Translations under genes and position numbers: made by a program | Shown: piece after piece, positions 47,258 through 57,228 of the stretch | Numbering within the stretch: position 1 is the first letter of the stretch | Layout: every line of letters begins with the position of its first letter | Notes under the pieces: model-generated | The model's database searches: none | Told to the model about the DNA's origin: nothing | What the model saw: the letters and a program-made list of their open reading frames with translations, nothing else | Origin: Novipirellula galeiformis | GTDB lineage: Bacteria > Planctomycetota > Planctomycetia > Pirellulales > Pirellulaceae | Assembly: GCF_007860095.1 (NCBI RefSeq) | Contig: NZ_SJPT01000009.1 | Coordinates: 151,693 to 215,692 of the forward strand | Direction of reading: 5' to 3' | DNA length: 64,000 bases

Positions 47258-48625
47258 ATGCCCGTCCCTCGAGTCGCTATTGTCGGTCGTCCCAATGTAG
47301 GCAAAAGCAGCCTGTTCAACTGGATTGCGCGCCGTCGTCTTGCCATCGTCGATAATTACGAAGGGGTAACACGTGACCGCATGACCACACTGATCGAAGC
47401 GAATGATCGCTTTTTTGAGTTGGTGGACACCGGTGGCATGGGAGTTGTCGATGCGGACAATCTCACCGATGACGTCCGCAACCAAATTGAAGTTGCGATC
47501 AACACCGCCGACGTGATTGTATTAGTCGTCGATGTGCAAACCGGCGTGATGCCCCTGGACGAAGAGGTTTCCGAGCGACTTCGCACGGTCCAGCGGCCTG
47601 TGATTCTGGTGGCGAACAAGGCCGATCAAACGCATCACGACATACTCGCGGACGATTTCCACCGGCTCGGCCGCGGCCATCTAATTCGTGTCAGCACGAC
47701 TCAGAATCGCAACCGCGACGAATTGATCGATCTGATCGTGGATCGTTTGCCGGAGGCCAACGATGAATCGGTCGCAGAAACCCAGATGAAGGTCGCGATT
47801 GTCGGTCGACGCAACGTCGGCAAGAGCACCTTTGTGAACTCGCTGGCGAATGACGATCGGATGATCGTGAGCGAGGTTCCGGGGACGACACGCGACAGCG
47901 TCGACGTGATTTTCGAAATGGATGGTCAATCCTTTATGGCGATTGATACTCCGGGGCTTCGGAAACGAAAAAGTCAACGAACCGACCTCGAATATTACGG
48001 CATGCACCGCGCCCAACGCAGTATTCGCCGTGCCGATGTCGTGCTGCTGTTTTTCGATGCCGGTGAAACCGTCAGCAAGGTCGATAAGCAATTGATGGGC
48101 TATGTGATGGAAAACCACAAGCCCTGCATCTTTGTGATCAACAAGTGGGACAAGTACCACGGCGAAGTGCCCACCGATCGCTGGGTTCGTTACATCCACG
48201 CTCAATTCCCAACCCTCGCCTACGCCCCGATTGCCTTTATCACCGGACAAACCGGTAAAAACGTAAAAACGTTGCTGAATCACGCTTCGATGTTGTTCAA
48301 ACAAGCCCGCGAACGCGTCTCGACCGGCCAACTCAACCGCTTGGTCCGAGCGGCCGTCGATGCCCATCCGCCGGCGATGTATCAGAACCGACGTCCCAAG
48401 ATCTATTTTGCCACGCAAGTTTCGACGGAACCGCCAACGGTGGTTTTGATGTGCAGTGATCCGAAGGCATTCACCCACGATTACAAGCGTTATTTGCTGG
48501 GTGTATTGCGAGACCACCTGCCGTTTGGCGAGGTGCCGATCAAGATGTACCTGCACCGCCGTCACCGCGAAGGCGACGACGAACCCGAAGAGAGCAAGCC
48601 ACCGAGTCGCGGAAAGCAGTACTAG
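47258..48625 (+). CDS. der: Ribosome assembly GTPase Der (EngA)
   Basis: 455 residues with two tandem GTPase domains and a C-terminal KH-like domain. The first has P-loop GRPNVGKSS, DTGG and NKAD; the second has GRRNVGKST, DTPGLRKR and NKWDK. The KH-like part (about 345-435) includes RPKIYFATQVSTEPPTVVLMCSDP and ends with a basic GDDEPEESKPPSRGK tail. Der acts in 50S subunit maturation. It is transcribed away from the uracil-DNA glycosylase gene. Confidence 0.97.
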   Translation: MPVPRVAIVGRPNVGKSSLFNWIARRRLAIVDNYEGVTRDRMTTLIEANDRFFELVDTGGMGVVDADNLTDDVRNQIEVAINTADVIVLVVDVQTGVMPLDEEVSERLRTVQRPVILVANKADQTHHDILADDFHRLGRGHLIRVSTTQNRNRDELIDLIVDRLPEANDESVAETQMKVAIVGRRNVGKSTFVNSLANDDRMIVSEVPGTTRDSVDVIFEMDGQSFMAIDTPGLRKRKSQRTDLEYYGMHRAQRSIRRADVVLLFFDAGETVSKVDKQLMGYVMENHKPCIFVINKWDKYHGEVPTDRWVRYIHAQFPTLAYAPIAFITGQTGKNVKTLLNHASMLFKQARERVSTGQLNRLVRAAVDAHPPAMYQNRRPKIYFATQVSTEPPTVVLMCSDPKAFTHDYKRYLLGVLRDHLPFGEVPIKMYLHRRHREGDDEPEESKPPSRGKQY

Positions 48626-48691
48626 CGGCAGCCGGGGGGGCAATCGCGATCGGGATCGGGATCACGGCTTGGGCCGAGAGCCCATTTGGGC

Positions 48692-49459
48692 CTAGTCGGA
48701 TAACGGTTCAAGCGCCAACGTGAGCATCAGATTGTCGACGGCAAAGGGTTTTGCAGCCGCAAACGATTCGCCGGCCGTCACGCTGGCGGCCGCTCCCGTG
48801 ACCGTCGCGGCAGCTCGCACTCGGGTCACGATGTTCGGTTTGTGCTCAAATTGGGTCTTGTAACACAGGATCGACTCAATCTTGGTTTCGATCGTGTCGC
48901 TAATATCGACGATTTGGTGGTAGGGATTCCCGGCCAACGTATCGGGTTCGACCGCCAAGCGATAATAGAGCTGCCGTTGAATGGAATGGACGGGCAAACC
49001 GGGAAAATACTCGTCCCATTTGGTCAACCGGCTGTAAAAGACGGCCGCGTCGGTGATTTGCATCGCTTGCCAATGGTCGGGGGAAGCCATCGGAGTCTTT
49101 TCGCCAAAACCGATCACGAGCTGAGGCCGATAACGTCGAAATTCTTTTGCCAACGCCACCCGGTGCTCGAAACAGTCGAACAAACGGCGGTTGGGCAAAT
49201 CGAGCTGAATCCGCTTGTGTACCCCCAGCACGCGTGCCGCTTGATCGGCTTCGCGCAGCCGCACCTCGGGGCTGGGCGAATTCGGCGTCGGCTCGCCATC
49301 GGTGAGATCAATGATCCCAATCCGATAGCCTTTGCGAGCCAGCTTGGCCAACGTTCCGCCACAGGCGATTTCAACGTCGTCGGGGTGAGCCCCCACCGCG
49401 ATCAAATCCAATCGCTCGGGTAAGTTAATTTTCTGATCGCCCACAGCCGGATCTCCCAA
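48692..49459 (-). CDS. bshB1: PIG-L family deacetylase, BshB1-like
   Basis: 255 residues. The zinc site AHPDDVE (residues 24-30) and a distal [22 protein letters not shown] carrying the third ligand are typical. The pattern [31 protein letters not shown] and NRRLFD match the BshB1 group, which removes acetyl from N-acetylglucosaminyl-malate in bacillithiol synthesis. No bshA or bshC is in the window, so a different N-acetylglucosamine substrate is possible. Residues 210-240 are an alanine-rich insertion. It is convergent with der (67 bases). Confidence 0.85.
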   Translation of the reverse strand: MGDPAVGDQKINLPERLDLIAVGAHPDDVEIACGGTLAKLARKGYRIGIIDLTDGEPTPNSPSPEVRLREADQAARVLGVHKRIQLDLPNRRLFDCFEHRVALAKEFRRYRPQLVIGFGEKTPMASPDHWQAMQITDAAVFYSRLTKWDEYFPGLPVHSIQRQLYYRLAVEPDTLAGNPYHQIVDISDTIETKIESILCYKTQFEHKPNIVTRVRAAATVTGAAASVTAGESFAAAKPFAVDNLMLTLALEPLSD

Positions 49460-50461
49460 AAGTTATCAGTGATTGCTTCGCCATTGCTTGAAACCTCGAG
49501 CAATGCAGCCGCAGTTTGCGAACTTGACGACAAGTGAGCAACCTCAACCTGAACGCTCGTTGTGTCCCTCCCCCCACTTACGAGCGCAATCAAACCAGCC
49601 GACCAGCGCAAAAGGACGAGTAGCGTACGAATGGCCACGGCAACGCTCAACGCGAGGCAACACAGAGCTTCCGTCGCGTACAACCAGCAGCGAAATCGCA
49701 TGAAAGCGAAGCTCGCTGCAGCGATATCAGCGGCGAAATCACCGTGTTTTCCCTGCAAAAGCGGCGCGATCGCAACAACCGTCACGAATTCACAGCCAGA
49801 GGGGCCCAAAGCGTACCAAAACGGCCAAGATTTCCGACTCACCGCTCCACTTCAAACTAGTCTTAGGGGTGTAAGCGGGAGGCAAACGCATCAGGAATTC
49901 CACTTGCAGAATATTAAGCGTCCCCCCGTGCGAGGCGGGGTCGATCTTTCGAGATTGGCCTCGCCTTTTTTCGTTTCTCCGTATGCGGAACAAGGACACT
50001 CCGCAGCCGACTGCAGTCGGCCAACGGATCAAGTGTGGCAATGGGGGGGCCGATTCCGACGCCTCGGCGAGGTAAAATCGATAAGGTTGTCTTTCGCTGC
50101 AAAGCTACGAAAGGCAACCATGATTGAATCAACACGCCGTGACGCGCCGGGTAATGAATTCCGCGGAAGCCACCGGTTTGGCACACGGCTAGCTTTATCA
50201 GCGTTAGGAAAGGTTCGGTAACGCTCCAAGGGGCAATCGATGCATTGTCCTGATTCACTTTGCAACACCTGTAGCAAAGTGCAACACCTACAACCGGAAT
50301 CATCAGCAACCCTGCGTGGTGAAACCCCGGTTTTTTCGTAGCGAAACCACTAGGTGCGAAATAGACTCTTCAGGAAGAGTGCATTTCGACACTGCTTTTC
50401 AGCTATTCAGAACCAGAACATTGCAAACGCGTTTTCTGTCACTCGCGAAAGAGATAATCAG
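49460..50461. other. 1-kb region without a confident gene
   Basis: Two open frames overlap here (minus 49402-49842 with a hydrophobic middle; plus 49562-50221), but neither has a recognisable family and they exclude one another. A plausible weak candidate is the minus frame (membrane segments ALCCLALSVAVAI, LLRWSAGLIALVSGG), overlapping the deacetylase by about 58 bases. A hairpin at 50085-50119 is listed separately. The promoter of the VWA gene should lie near the right end. Confidence 0.45.
50085..50119. promoter_or_regulatory. 12-bp-armed hairpin of unknown role
   Basis: GGTTGTCTTTCG (50085-50096) pairs with CGAAAGGCAACC (50108-50119) at 11 of 12 positions around an 11-nt loop. No T-run follows on either strand. 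It lies 340 bases upstream of the VWA gene in otherwise featureless DNA, so a structured RNA, operator or relic are all possible. Confidence 0.6.
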
Positions 50462-53400
50462 ATGGGATTGCGACAAGTCGCACAAATCGTTCACCAATCC
50501 ACCACCATCAAGCTGGCGACCGGTCTGCTGCTCTCCGCAGCGATTTGGATCCCCGCAGCGTTGGCGGATGACGTTTCCGTAAACGGAGCCACGCGTGATG
50601 GCGGTCAAGTCCGCGTCACGAGTTTCAAAATGCCGTCGGGTGATGCGTATTTTGCAGCTTCGATCCAACCGTCAGCCAGCGAAACGTTGATGGACGCGAC
50701 CCGATCCGCGGACGCGGACGTCGTCGTCATCGTCGACACATCGGCGAGCCAAGTGGGTGAATACCGTCGCGATTCGATCACGGCGATCCGCGGCGTGATT
50801 GAGCAATTGCGTGCGGGCGACCGTGTTCGCTTATTCGCAGCCGATGTGAAGGCCTCCGATTTAAGTGGTGCCTTCGACGCCCCGAGCTCCTCGTTAACGC
50901 AAAACGCGATCGACAAACTGAGCCAACGCTTGCCGCTGGGAAACACCAATCTGATCTCGGTGGTCGATTCGATCCGAGCGACGTTGGTGGGCGAACCGAT
51001 CCATCGCACTCGAAGTATCGTTTACATTGGCGACGGCTCGTCATTGGAAGCCAGCGCCGACAAGAAACGTTTCGAAGCCTTAGTCGATGCCTTGCGATCC
51101 GATCGCATCTCCGTTCACAGCGTGGTGATTGGCCCTACGGCCAACATGGAGGTGATGGGCATTTTGGCAAATCAAACCGGCGGAGTCCTGGGAGTCGCTG
51201 GCACGGCGGCCGAGGCAAGTCCAGCGGACATCGCTCGTCACGTTGGCGGTTCGGCGACGATGTCTCCGATTTGGCTTAGCGAAGCCAAGCTAACCGAGGG
51301 CATGAAAACCGTCCAACAAGACCGGCTGCCACCGTTGCGACTCGATCGCGATTCGATTTTGCTCGGTCGCATGACGATGTCTTCGGGAACGGCTGCATTT
51401 GAACTACGCGGTGAGACCACGACCGCGAACGTCGCGATCCAGACCGATGGCACAATCGAAGAAAGCCATCCCGACTTTGCCTTCCTGCCGGGTTTAGTCG
51501 ATGATTCCGCTGCCAACCGCGGGCTGTTGTTGGCAACCGCGGGTTCGCCAATGCTACGTGCAACCGCTTCCGCCTTGGCCGCTCAAGCCGATGCCCTCGT
51601 GCGTGCGGGCAACATGGCGGTCAAGCAAGGCAATTTGCGTGGTGCAAAAGCGATTGCGGAGAAAGCACTCAAAGCGGATCCAAATCATCCGGAAGCCAAA
51701 GCGATTGAAAAGCTTGCCGAGGATGCAAACACCCTGATCATTCAGAACCCAGCGGATTCGCCCTTCGATGATATTTTCGGTGCCGATGCCGCTCCCATGG
51801 CGGAGGGTGCCGAGGCCCTCGGAGCCGAGCAACCCGCCCCCGCGGTCGAAAATGACCCGATGGCGATCGACGATGCAGCTCCTGCGGCTGCCGCACCGGC
51901 CAACGCAGCACCGGCCAATCCCGCACCGGCGCCTCCTCGTCAACCCGCTCCTCGTCAACCCGCTCCCCGCGCCGCGATGCCTCGCGACGCAGCCCCCATC
52001 CAGGCCGACAATTTCTTTGGCCCTGCGGCCGGCGATGACGAATTGATCGAAACCGGTGGCGATTTGCTCGACCGCGTGGAAGCGGAGCGATCGATTGCCG
52101 AGGGACGCTTGCGAGCCGAAGTGAACGCTCAACTGCGTGCCGCTCGACGTCAATTGATCAACGATCCCCAAGGGGTCTCCGGATCGCTGAAGTCGTTGCT
52201 CGGCAGAATCGAGAACACTGCGAACATCAACCCCGAGTTACGTCAAGAATTAATGGGGCAAGTCCGTTCGGCCATCCAAATCGCAAGCAGCAAAGAAGCG
52301 AGATACCTGGATGCCCAAGCCAACCTTGAGCAGCAAGCCAAGGGTGCCAATTCGATGACGCGATTGCTGGAAGAAACCTTCCGCAACGAACAGTCTCTGA
52401 AAACCCTCTCCGAACAAATGAACGCGTTAATCGGCGAAGGGCGTTACGAAGAAGCGGACGGCGAAGTCTCGATCCCGTTTGCTCGCTTGGCGGGCGATAC
52501 GATCACGCGTGACTCGACCGCAGGACGCCAATTCATTGATTACCCGCTGTGGTTGCAAACCTACGCACGCGACCGTCGCTACAGTGAAATGCGAGATCGA
52601 AACTTTGTCGATGCATTCTCGCTGGTGCTAAAAGCGTCCATTCCGTTTGTCGATGAGCCTCCCGTCGTTTGGCCTGAAGCCGACGCTTGGCAAAAGCTCA
52701 GCCGACGTCGAATTGAACGCTATGGTGCCATCGAATTGGTCGGCGATAACGACACCGAACGTCGGATCCAAAGCGCCCTTGGCGACGAAACCAGCCAAAC
52801 GTTCGTGGAAACCCCATTGGACGAAGCGATTCAAAAAATCAGTGCGGACCATGGTATTCCCATCGTCGTTGACATTCGTGCATTGGAAGAAATTGGCCTG
52901 ACCGCGGACACCCCCGTCTCGCTAACACTAGAAAACGTATCGCTCCGCTCGTACATGCGGTTGTTGCTTCGCGGTCTCGATTTGACCTACATGATCAAAG
53001 ATGAAGTGATGCAAATCACCACCGAAGAAGCTGCCAATGAAAACCTTATCACCAAAGTTTATCCCGTAGGCGACCTCGTCGTGCCCATCATTGACCTCGG
53101 TGGTGGCGGCATGGGCGGCGGCATGGGTGGCGGCATGGGCGGCGGCATGGGCGGCGGCATGGGTGGCGGCATGGGCGGCGGCATGGGCGGCGGCATGGGC
53201 GGTATGGGCGGCGGCATGGGCGGCATGGGAGGCGGCGGTATGTTCGCGGTTCCCGACGACGTCTCGTTGCAGAGCAAAGCCTCCGTGTCCTCTTCAGCCA
53301 CTCGCGCTGAAAACGCGACTCCCCCATCCGTTGCAAAACCAGCCAAGAAAACGCTGTCACGTTTTGACATCAAACCGATCCGAATTCAGGTCGCCGAGGG

Positions 53401-54901
53401 CCAATCCAAAGCGGAAGCTTGGGACCAATTCTTTGCGGAAACGAAGATCGAGTCAGCCGAAGACCTCACCCGTTTGGATCAGCGCGTTCGCGCTACCGTG
53501 GGCGAATTGTCCACCAAGGCATTGAACGCACAAAAAGCGGGCAAGACCGAGCAAACGGTGGCCTACTTTGCGGAGATGCGAGACACGATCGCGGCAACCA
53601 TGCGAGCCGGACACGTGCAAACGTGGATGTACCAAGCCTATGCGATTGCATTGAAAGCAACGAATGCACCTCGTGAAGAAATCGAACGCACGCTGCTTTC
53701 GGCAGTCGACTTTGCCGAGACCCCCGAAGAAGTGCTGCACGTTGCGGCGAGACTTGAAGACGTGGGCTCGGGAGCCGCCGCACTTGAATTGTGCAAAAAG
53801 GTTTCAGCAATCGATCCCTATCGACGTGAACCTTACTTGATGGGACTTCGCATCGCTCAACAAATCAATGACGTCGACGCGTTGTCTTGGGCATGCAGTG
53901 GCGTTTTGAGCCAAGCGTGGCCCGAAAAATTCCAACCGATCGTCGAACAAGCTCGCTTGGTCGCACGAGCGACCCACGGCGAATTGATTGCCGAAGGACG
54001 AACCGAAGAGGCTCAAAAATTTAGCGACTCCCTTCGACTCGCCGCTTCCCATGACGCGATCATTCGCGTTTCTTGGACCGGCGATGCCGATTTGGATCTG
54101 GCGATCGAGGAACCATCGGGAACCATTTGTGCAATCGACAGCCCTGCGTCGGCTGGCGGGGGCACCTTGCTTGGAGACTCCTACCCCGGCCGGGGTGAGG
54201 ATGAGACGGGAACGGTTTCAGAAACCTACTTGTGCCCCAAAGGGTTTTCGGGCAAATATCGTTTGCTAGTGCGTCGGGTTTGGGGCAACGTCTCCACCGG
54301 CCATGCCACGGTCGAGATCGTCACGGACGTCGGTCGCCCAACCCAACGATTTATCCGCCAAGAAATTCCGATTGGCGAGCAAGACGCACTGGTTGTCTTT
54401 GAAGTCAAAGACGGACAGCGCAAGGAAGAGGTCGCAGCGGCTCAACTTGCTCACCTTCGCAATGTGCAACGAGACATGGAACACGCGGCCCTCGCTCAAT
54501 TTGCCGGCGACGGCCCCGATGCGGGCCAAGTCCTACAAAACCTGTTCAATGATGTTCAATCACTGACGGGGGGCAGCATCGGTGGCAACACTGGTGGCCT
54601 AGGGCTAGACGGACTGGGACGCTTCAATCGTGGAGCGGTCGGCTTCCGACCTGAAATCACTCAGCTTCCCGAAGGAGCCTCGGTCATGTCGCTAGCAATT
54701 ATCTCGGCAGACCGTCGCTACGTTCGCATCAGCCCCGCTCCGTTCTTCTCGCAAATCGGTGACGTACGAACCTTTAACTTCGTCGAAGGCGAAGGGGGCA
54801 CCGACGATGGCGGTGGCGGCGGTATCGGCGGTGGCCTTGGCGGCGGTGGTTTTGGCGGTGGCGGTCTTGGCGGCGGCGGCGGCGGCAACGTCGGTTTCTA
54901 A
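50462..54901 (+). CDS. Large exported VWA-domain protein
   Basis: The start at 50462 (1479 residues) is preferred over 50354, because a signal peptide (IKLATGLLLSAAIWIPAALA) follows within 40 residues. In order: a VWA domain with MIDAS DTSAS (about 92-96); a TPR-like segment (KQGNLRGAKAIAEKALKADPNHPEAK, about 390-425); an Ala/Pro-rich stretch with near-identical 15-nt repeats; helical coiled coil; an STN/secretin-N-like domain (ETPLDEAIQKISADHGIPIVVDI); a Gly-Gly-Met repeat (DNA 53099-53240); helical repeats; a DUF2135-like domain (WTGDADLDLAIEEPSGTICAI); and a Gly-rich end. Similar giant proteins occur in planctomycetes. The role is unknown; envelope or secretion-related binding is likely. 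Confidence 0.9.
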   Translation: MGLRQVAQIVHQSTTIKLATGLLLSAAIWIPAALADDVSVNGATRDGGQVRVTSFKMPSGDAYFAASIQPSASETLMDATRSADADVVVIVDTSASQVGEYRRDSITAIRGVIEQLRAGDRVRLFAADVKASDLSGAFDAPSSSLTQNAIDKLSQRLPLGNTNLISVVDSIRATLVGEPIHRTRSIVYIGDGSSLEASADKKRFEALVDALRSDRISVHSVVIGPTANMEVMGILANQTGGVLGVAGTAAEASPADIARHVGGSATMSPIWLSEAKLTEGMKTVQQDRLPPLRLDRDSILLGRMTMSSGTAAFELRGETTTANVAIQTDGTIEESHPDFAFLPGLVDDSAANRGLLLATAGSPMLRATASALAAQADALVRAGNMAVKQGNLRGAKAIAEKALKADPNHPEAKAIEKLAEDANTLIIQNPADSPFDDIFGADAAPMAEGAEALGAEQPAPAVENDPMAIDDAAPAAAAPANAAPANPAPAPPRQPAPRQPAPRAAMPRDAAPIQADNFFGPAAGDDELIETGGDLLDRVEAERSIAEGRLRAEVNAQLRAARRQLINDPQGVSGSLKSLLGRIENTANINPELRQELMGQVRSAIQIASSKEARYLDAQANLEQQAKGANSMTRLLEETFRNEQSLKTLSEQMNALIGEGRYEEADGEVSIPFARLAGDTITRDSTAGRQFIDYPLWLQTYARDRRYSEMRDRNFVDAFSLVLKASIPFVDEPPVVWPEADAWQKLSRRRIERYGAIELVGDNDTERRIQSALGDETSQTFVETPLDEAIQKISADHGIPIVVDIRALEEIGLTADTPVSLTLENVSLRSYMRLLLRGLDLTYMIKDEVMQITTEEAANENLITKVYPVGDLVVPIIDLGGGGMGGGMGGGMGGGMGGGMGGGMGGGMGGGMGGMGGGMGGMGGGGMFAVPDDVSLQSKASVSSSATRAENATPPSVAKPAKKTLSRFDIKPIRIQVAEGQSKAEAWDQFFAETKIESAEDLTRLDQRVRATVGELSTKALNAQKAGKTEQTVAYFAEMRDTIAATMRAGHVQTWMYQAYAIALKATNAPREEIERTLLSAVDFAETPEEVLHVAARLEDVGSGAAALELCKKVSAIDPYRREPYLMGLRIAQQINDVDALSWACSGVLSQAWPEKFQPIVEQARLVARATHGELIAEGRTEEAQKFSDSLRLAASHDAIIRVSWTGDADLDLAIEEPSGTICAIDSPASAGGGTLLGDSYPGRGEDETGTVSETYLCPKGFSGKYRLLVRRVWGNVSTGHATVEIVTDVGRPTQRFIRQEIPIGEQDALVVFEVKDGQRKEEVAAAQLAHLRNVQRDMEHAALAQFAGDGPDAGQVLQNLFNDVQSLTGGSIGGNTGGLGLDGLGRFNRGAVGFRPEITQLPEGASVMSLAIISADRRYVRISPAPFFSQIGDVRTFNFVEGEGGTDDGGGGGIGGGLGGGGFGGGGLGGGGGGNVGF

Positions 54902-54929
54902 TAACGGTGACAAGCTAAGGTTGACACCC

Positions 54930-54958
54930 ATTGCCCAACGTTTCTACCGTTGGGCAAT
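54930..54958 (+). terminator. Probable terminator hairpin of the VWA gene
   Basis: ATTGCCCAACG (54930-54940) and CGTTGGGCAAT (54948-54958) form a perfect 11-bp stem with a 7-nt loop, 29 bases after the stop codon. There is no T-run, so it may need a factor or act as an RNA 3' end stabiliser. Confidence 0.7.
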
Positions 54959-55015
54959 ATCGCCTTATCGTGCCTCCTACGAAGCCGCTGTGTTTCGTAG
55001 GGATGATGGATCGGA

Positions 55016-57106
55016 ATGCCGCAATTGCTTGCAACGGACTGCGCAACGAATCGCCTTCACACTCCGTGTGATGCACCGTTGCCCATTGCGCGATGGTCGG
55101 TTGTGCGATCGCGTGCCGCTGTTTCGATTGCGGCACGTTTTGGAGTCGCAGACCAGGTGGTTCCGCCGTTGATCCTCCTGGCTTTGCTTTGCCTAGCCTC
55201 GGGTTGCACTTCGACACGGTACGTTTCGAGCCGATCCGTTCGCGAGAACCCGCTGACCAACAGCTTGAAATTGGTCACCTTTCGCGGTCCCGAGGTCAGC
55301 GAGCGGACCTGGCACACGCTGAATCGGTTTGGGTTGGCAGATCAATACACTCAGGATCACCAAAAGTGTTTCGAGCAAATTCGCCAAGCGATCACCCACT
55401 CGCCTGATTCCGAACTGGTCTACGCGCTGAGCGAATTGTCTTATGTCGAAGGCAAAAAGGCGGAGCGGAGCGGTGATCTGCTGCATGCATTGAATCACTA
55501 CGGAATCGCCTTAACGAATTCTTACGACTATCTGTTCAGCGAAGACCTTCAAATCACACGAAACGCCTTCGACCCTCAATTTCGAGCGGCTTGTGATCTC
55601 TACAACGAATCGCTCGAAGATACGCTTCGCATTCTGTGTAGCGAGCATCGCATTGAACCGGGCAGCACGTATACCATTTCGACCCCCGATCGTGAGTTCA
55701 TCGTCCGCACGGAAATGCGGGGCAAATGGAAGCCTGAGGAGTTCGATCGTTACGAGTTTGTCAGCGATTTCGATATCGAGACACTCAACAATCGTCACAC
55801 CACTTACGGGTTAGGCGTTCCCTTGATCGCAGTCCGAAAACCGGCTGCAAAAGACGATTCACGCGAGCGGTACTATCCCACCGGACTGAGCTATGCCGTT
55901 TCGGCGATGATGCGATGTTCCCCCGGCATCGGCGGACGACGCGTCGGCGAATCGCCGACATGCGTGCTCGAATTCTTTGATCCACTCGAAGCCAACCAAA
56001 TTGAAATTGCCAAGCAGTGGGTACCGCTGGAAACCGACCTCACGACTCCGCTAGCTTATTTCCTCGACAGTCCTGAATTCCGCAAACGCAATCATGCAAC
56101 CGAAGGCTTGCTTGACCCCGATGGGTCTCAGGAACGGCGTGGCGTTTACATGCTCGAACCGTACGACCCCAATCGCATCCCCGTGTTGATGGTGCACGGG
56201 CTGTGGTCGAGTCCGCTGACGTGGATGGACATGTTCAATGACTTGAGGAGCTTTCCGGAAATCCGTGAACGCTACCAATTTTGGTTTTATTTGTATCCGA
56301 CCGGCCAACCGTTTTGGATTAGCGCCCAACAGTTGCGGAAAGACTTAGCCGCGATGCGAGAATCCTTTGACCCAGGAGGCCGAGATCGCGCCGTCGATCA
56401 AATGGTCTTGGTAGGGCACAGCATGGGAGGACTCGTCAGCCGTTTGCAAACGATGGAAAGCGGAAACGATTTCTGGAAAATCGTCAGCGACCACCCCGCC
56501 GACGAGATGAAGGGAACGCAAGCGGACCGCGTCAAATTGGTGAGCACATTGTTCTTCAAACCGAATCAATCCGTTGGCCGCGTGATTACCATCGGCACTC
56601 CGCACCGGGGCAGCGATTTCTCGAACGATTACACGCAGTGGTTAGCCCGAAAATTCATCAAATTGCCTCAGATGTTCGTCTCCACCGGCCAGCGTTTGAC
56701 ACGCGAAAACCCCGATTTCTTTCGTGACACCAAACTGCTAACGGCGGTCAACGCCGTCGACTCGCTCTCGCCAAAATCACCGATCTTCCCCGTCATGTTA
56801 CGGGCGAAAAAGTCCCCGAACGTCAAATTTCATAACATCATCGGCGTCCTAGAAAAGCCGTCGCTGTTGGGTCCCAAGTCTCGCAAAAATGATGGGGTCG
56901 TTGAATATGCCAGCGCTCACATGGACGACGTGGAAAGCGAAATCACGGTCGATGCGGAACACACTCAAATTCACATGACCGGAAAAGCAATTTTCGAAGT
57001 GCGACGCATCCTGCTTGAACACCTTCAAGAAGTCGATGCCAACGATCGAATTGCCATTCAACCGGATGAAGTCATGCGACCGGGGATGGATGCGTACCGG
57101 CGTTGA
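55016..57106 (+). CDS. Alpha/beta hydrolase lipoprotein
   Basis: 696 residues. A hydrophobic stretch ending in the lipobox LASGC (Cys64) marks an outer-envelope lipoprotein; the first 29 residues precede the hydrophobic part, so the GTG at 55103 (Val30) is a plausible later start. The first 300 residues are helical (SELSYVEGKKAERSGDLLHALNHYGIALTNSYDY). The hydrolase part starts at about residue 380 with VLMVHGLWSSPLTW (oxyanion region). The nucleophile motif GHSMGG has Ser469, with a later conserved TPHRGSDFS and an aspartate/histidine near DGVVEYASAH and DAEHTQIH. A lipase or esterase activity is likely; the substrate is unknown. Confidence 0.9.
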   Translation: MPQLLATDCATNRLHTPCDAPLPIARWSVVRSRAAVSIAARFGVADQVVPPLILLALLCLASGCTSTRYVSSRSVRENPLTNSLKLVTFRGPEVSERTWHTLNRFGLADQYTQDHQKCFEQIRQAITHSPDSELVYALSELSYVEGKKAERSGDLLHALNHYGIALTNSYDYLFSEDLQITRNAFDPQFRAACDLYNESLEDTLRILCSEHRIEPGSTYTISTPDREFIVRTEMRGKWKPEEFDRYEFVSDFDIETLNNRHTTYGLGVPLIAVRKPAAKDDSRERYYPTGLSYAVSAMMRCSPGIGGRRVGESPTCVLEFFDPLEANQIEIAKQWVPLETDLTTPLAYFLDSPEFRKRNHATEGLLDPDGSQERRGVYMLEPYDPNRIPVLMVHGLWSSPLTWMDMFNDLRSFPEIRERYQFWFYLYPTGQPFWISAQQLRKDLAAMRESFDPGGRDRAVDQMVLVGHSMGGLVSRLQTMESGNDFWKIVSDHPADEMKGTQADRVKLVSTLFFKPNQSVGRVITIGTPHRGSDFSNDYTQWLARKFIKLPQMFVSTGQRLTRENPDFFRDTKLLTAVNAVDSLSPKSPIFPVMLRAKKSPNVKFHNIIGVLEKPSLLGPKSRKNDGVVEYASAHMDDVESEITVDAEHTQIHMTGKAIFEVRRILLEHLQEVDANDRIAIQPDEVMRPGMDAYRR

Positions 57107-57123
57107 TTGGATCGCGGGTTCTA

Positions 57124-57180
57124 GTGGGCCAGTTTAATCGTGGGCCAGATAACTCGTGGGCCAGATAACTCGTGAGCCCA
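57124..57180. repeat. Tandem repeat, three 16-nt units and a partial
   Basis: GTGGGCCAGTTTAATC (57124), GTGGGCCAGATAACTC (57140) and its exact copy (57156) are followed by GTGAGCCCA (57172). It lies in the convergent gap between the hydrolase lipoprotein and csrA. Confidence 0.92.
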
Positions 57181-57228
57181 TGGCATGAACCGTTGGACTT
57201 CATCCGCGGACGACGCGCCGCCAGCCCG

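Noticed and set aside
47681..48643. 320-residue minus-strand frame antisense to der
   Set aside because: Shadow of der with low-quality composition.
49402..49842. 146-residue minus-strand frame with a hydrophobic middle
   Set aside because: Overlaps the start of the deacetylase gene, has no recognisable family and competes with another frame; kept only as a possibility in the region note.
49562..50221. 219-residue plus-strand frame upstream of the VWA gene
   Set aside because: Arg/Ser/Gln-rich, no motif, contains the 50085 hairpin; likely spurious.
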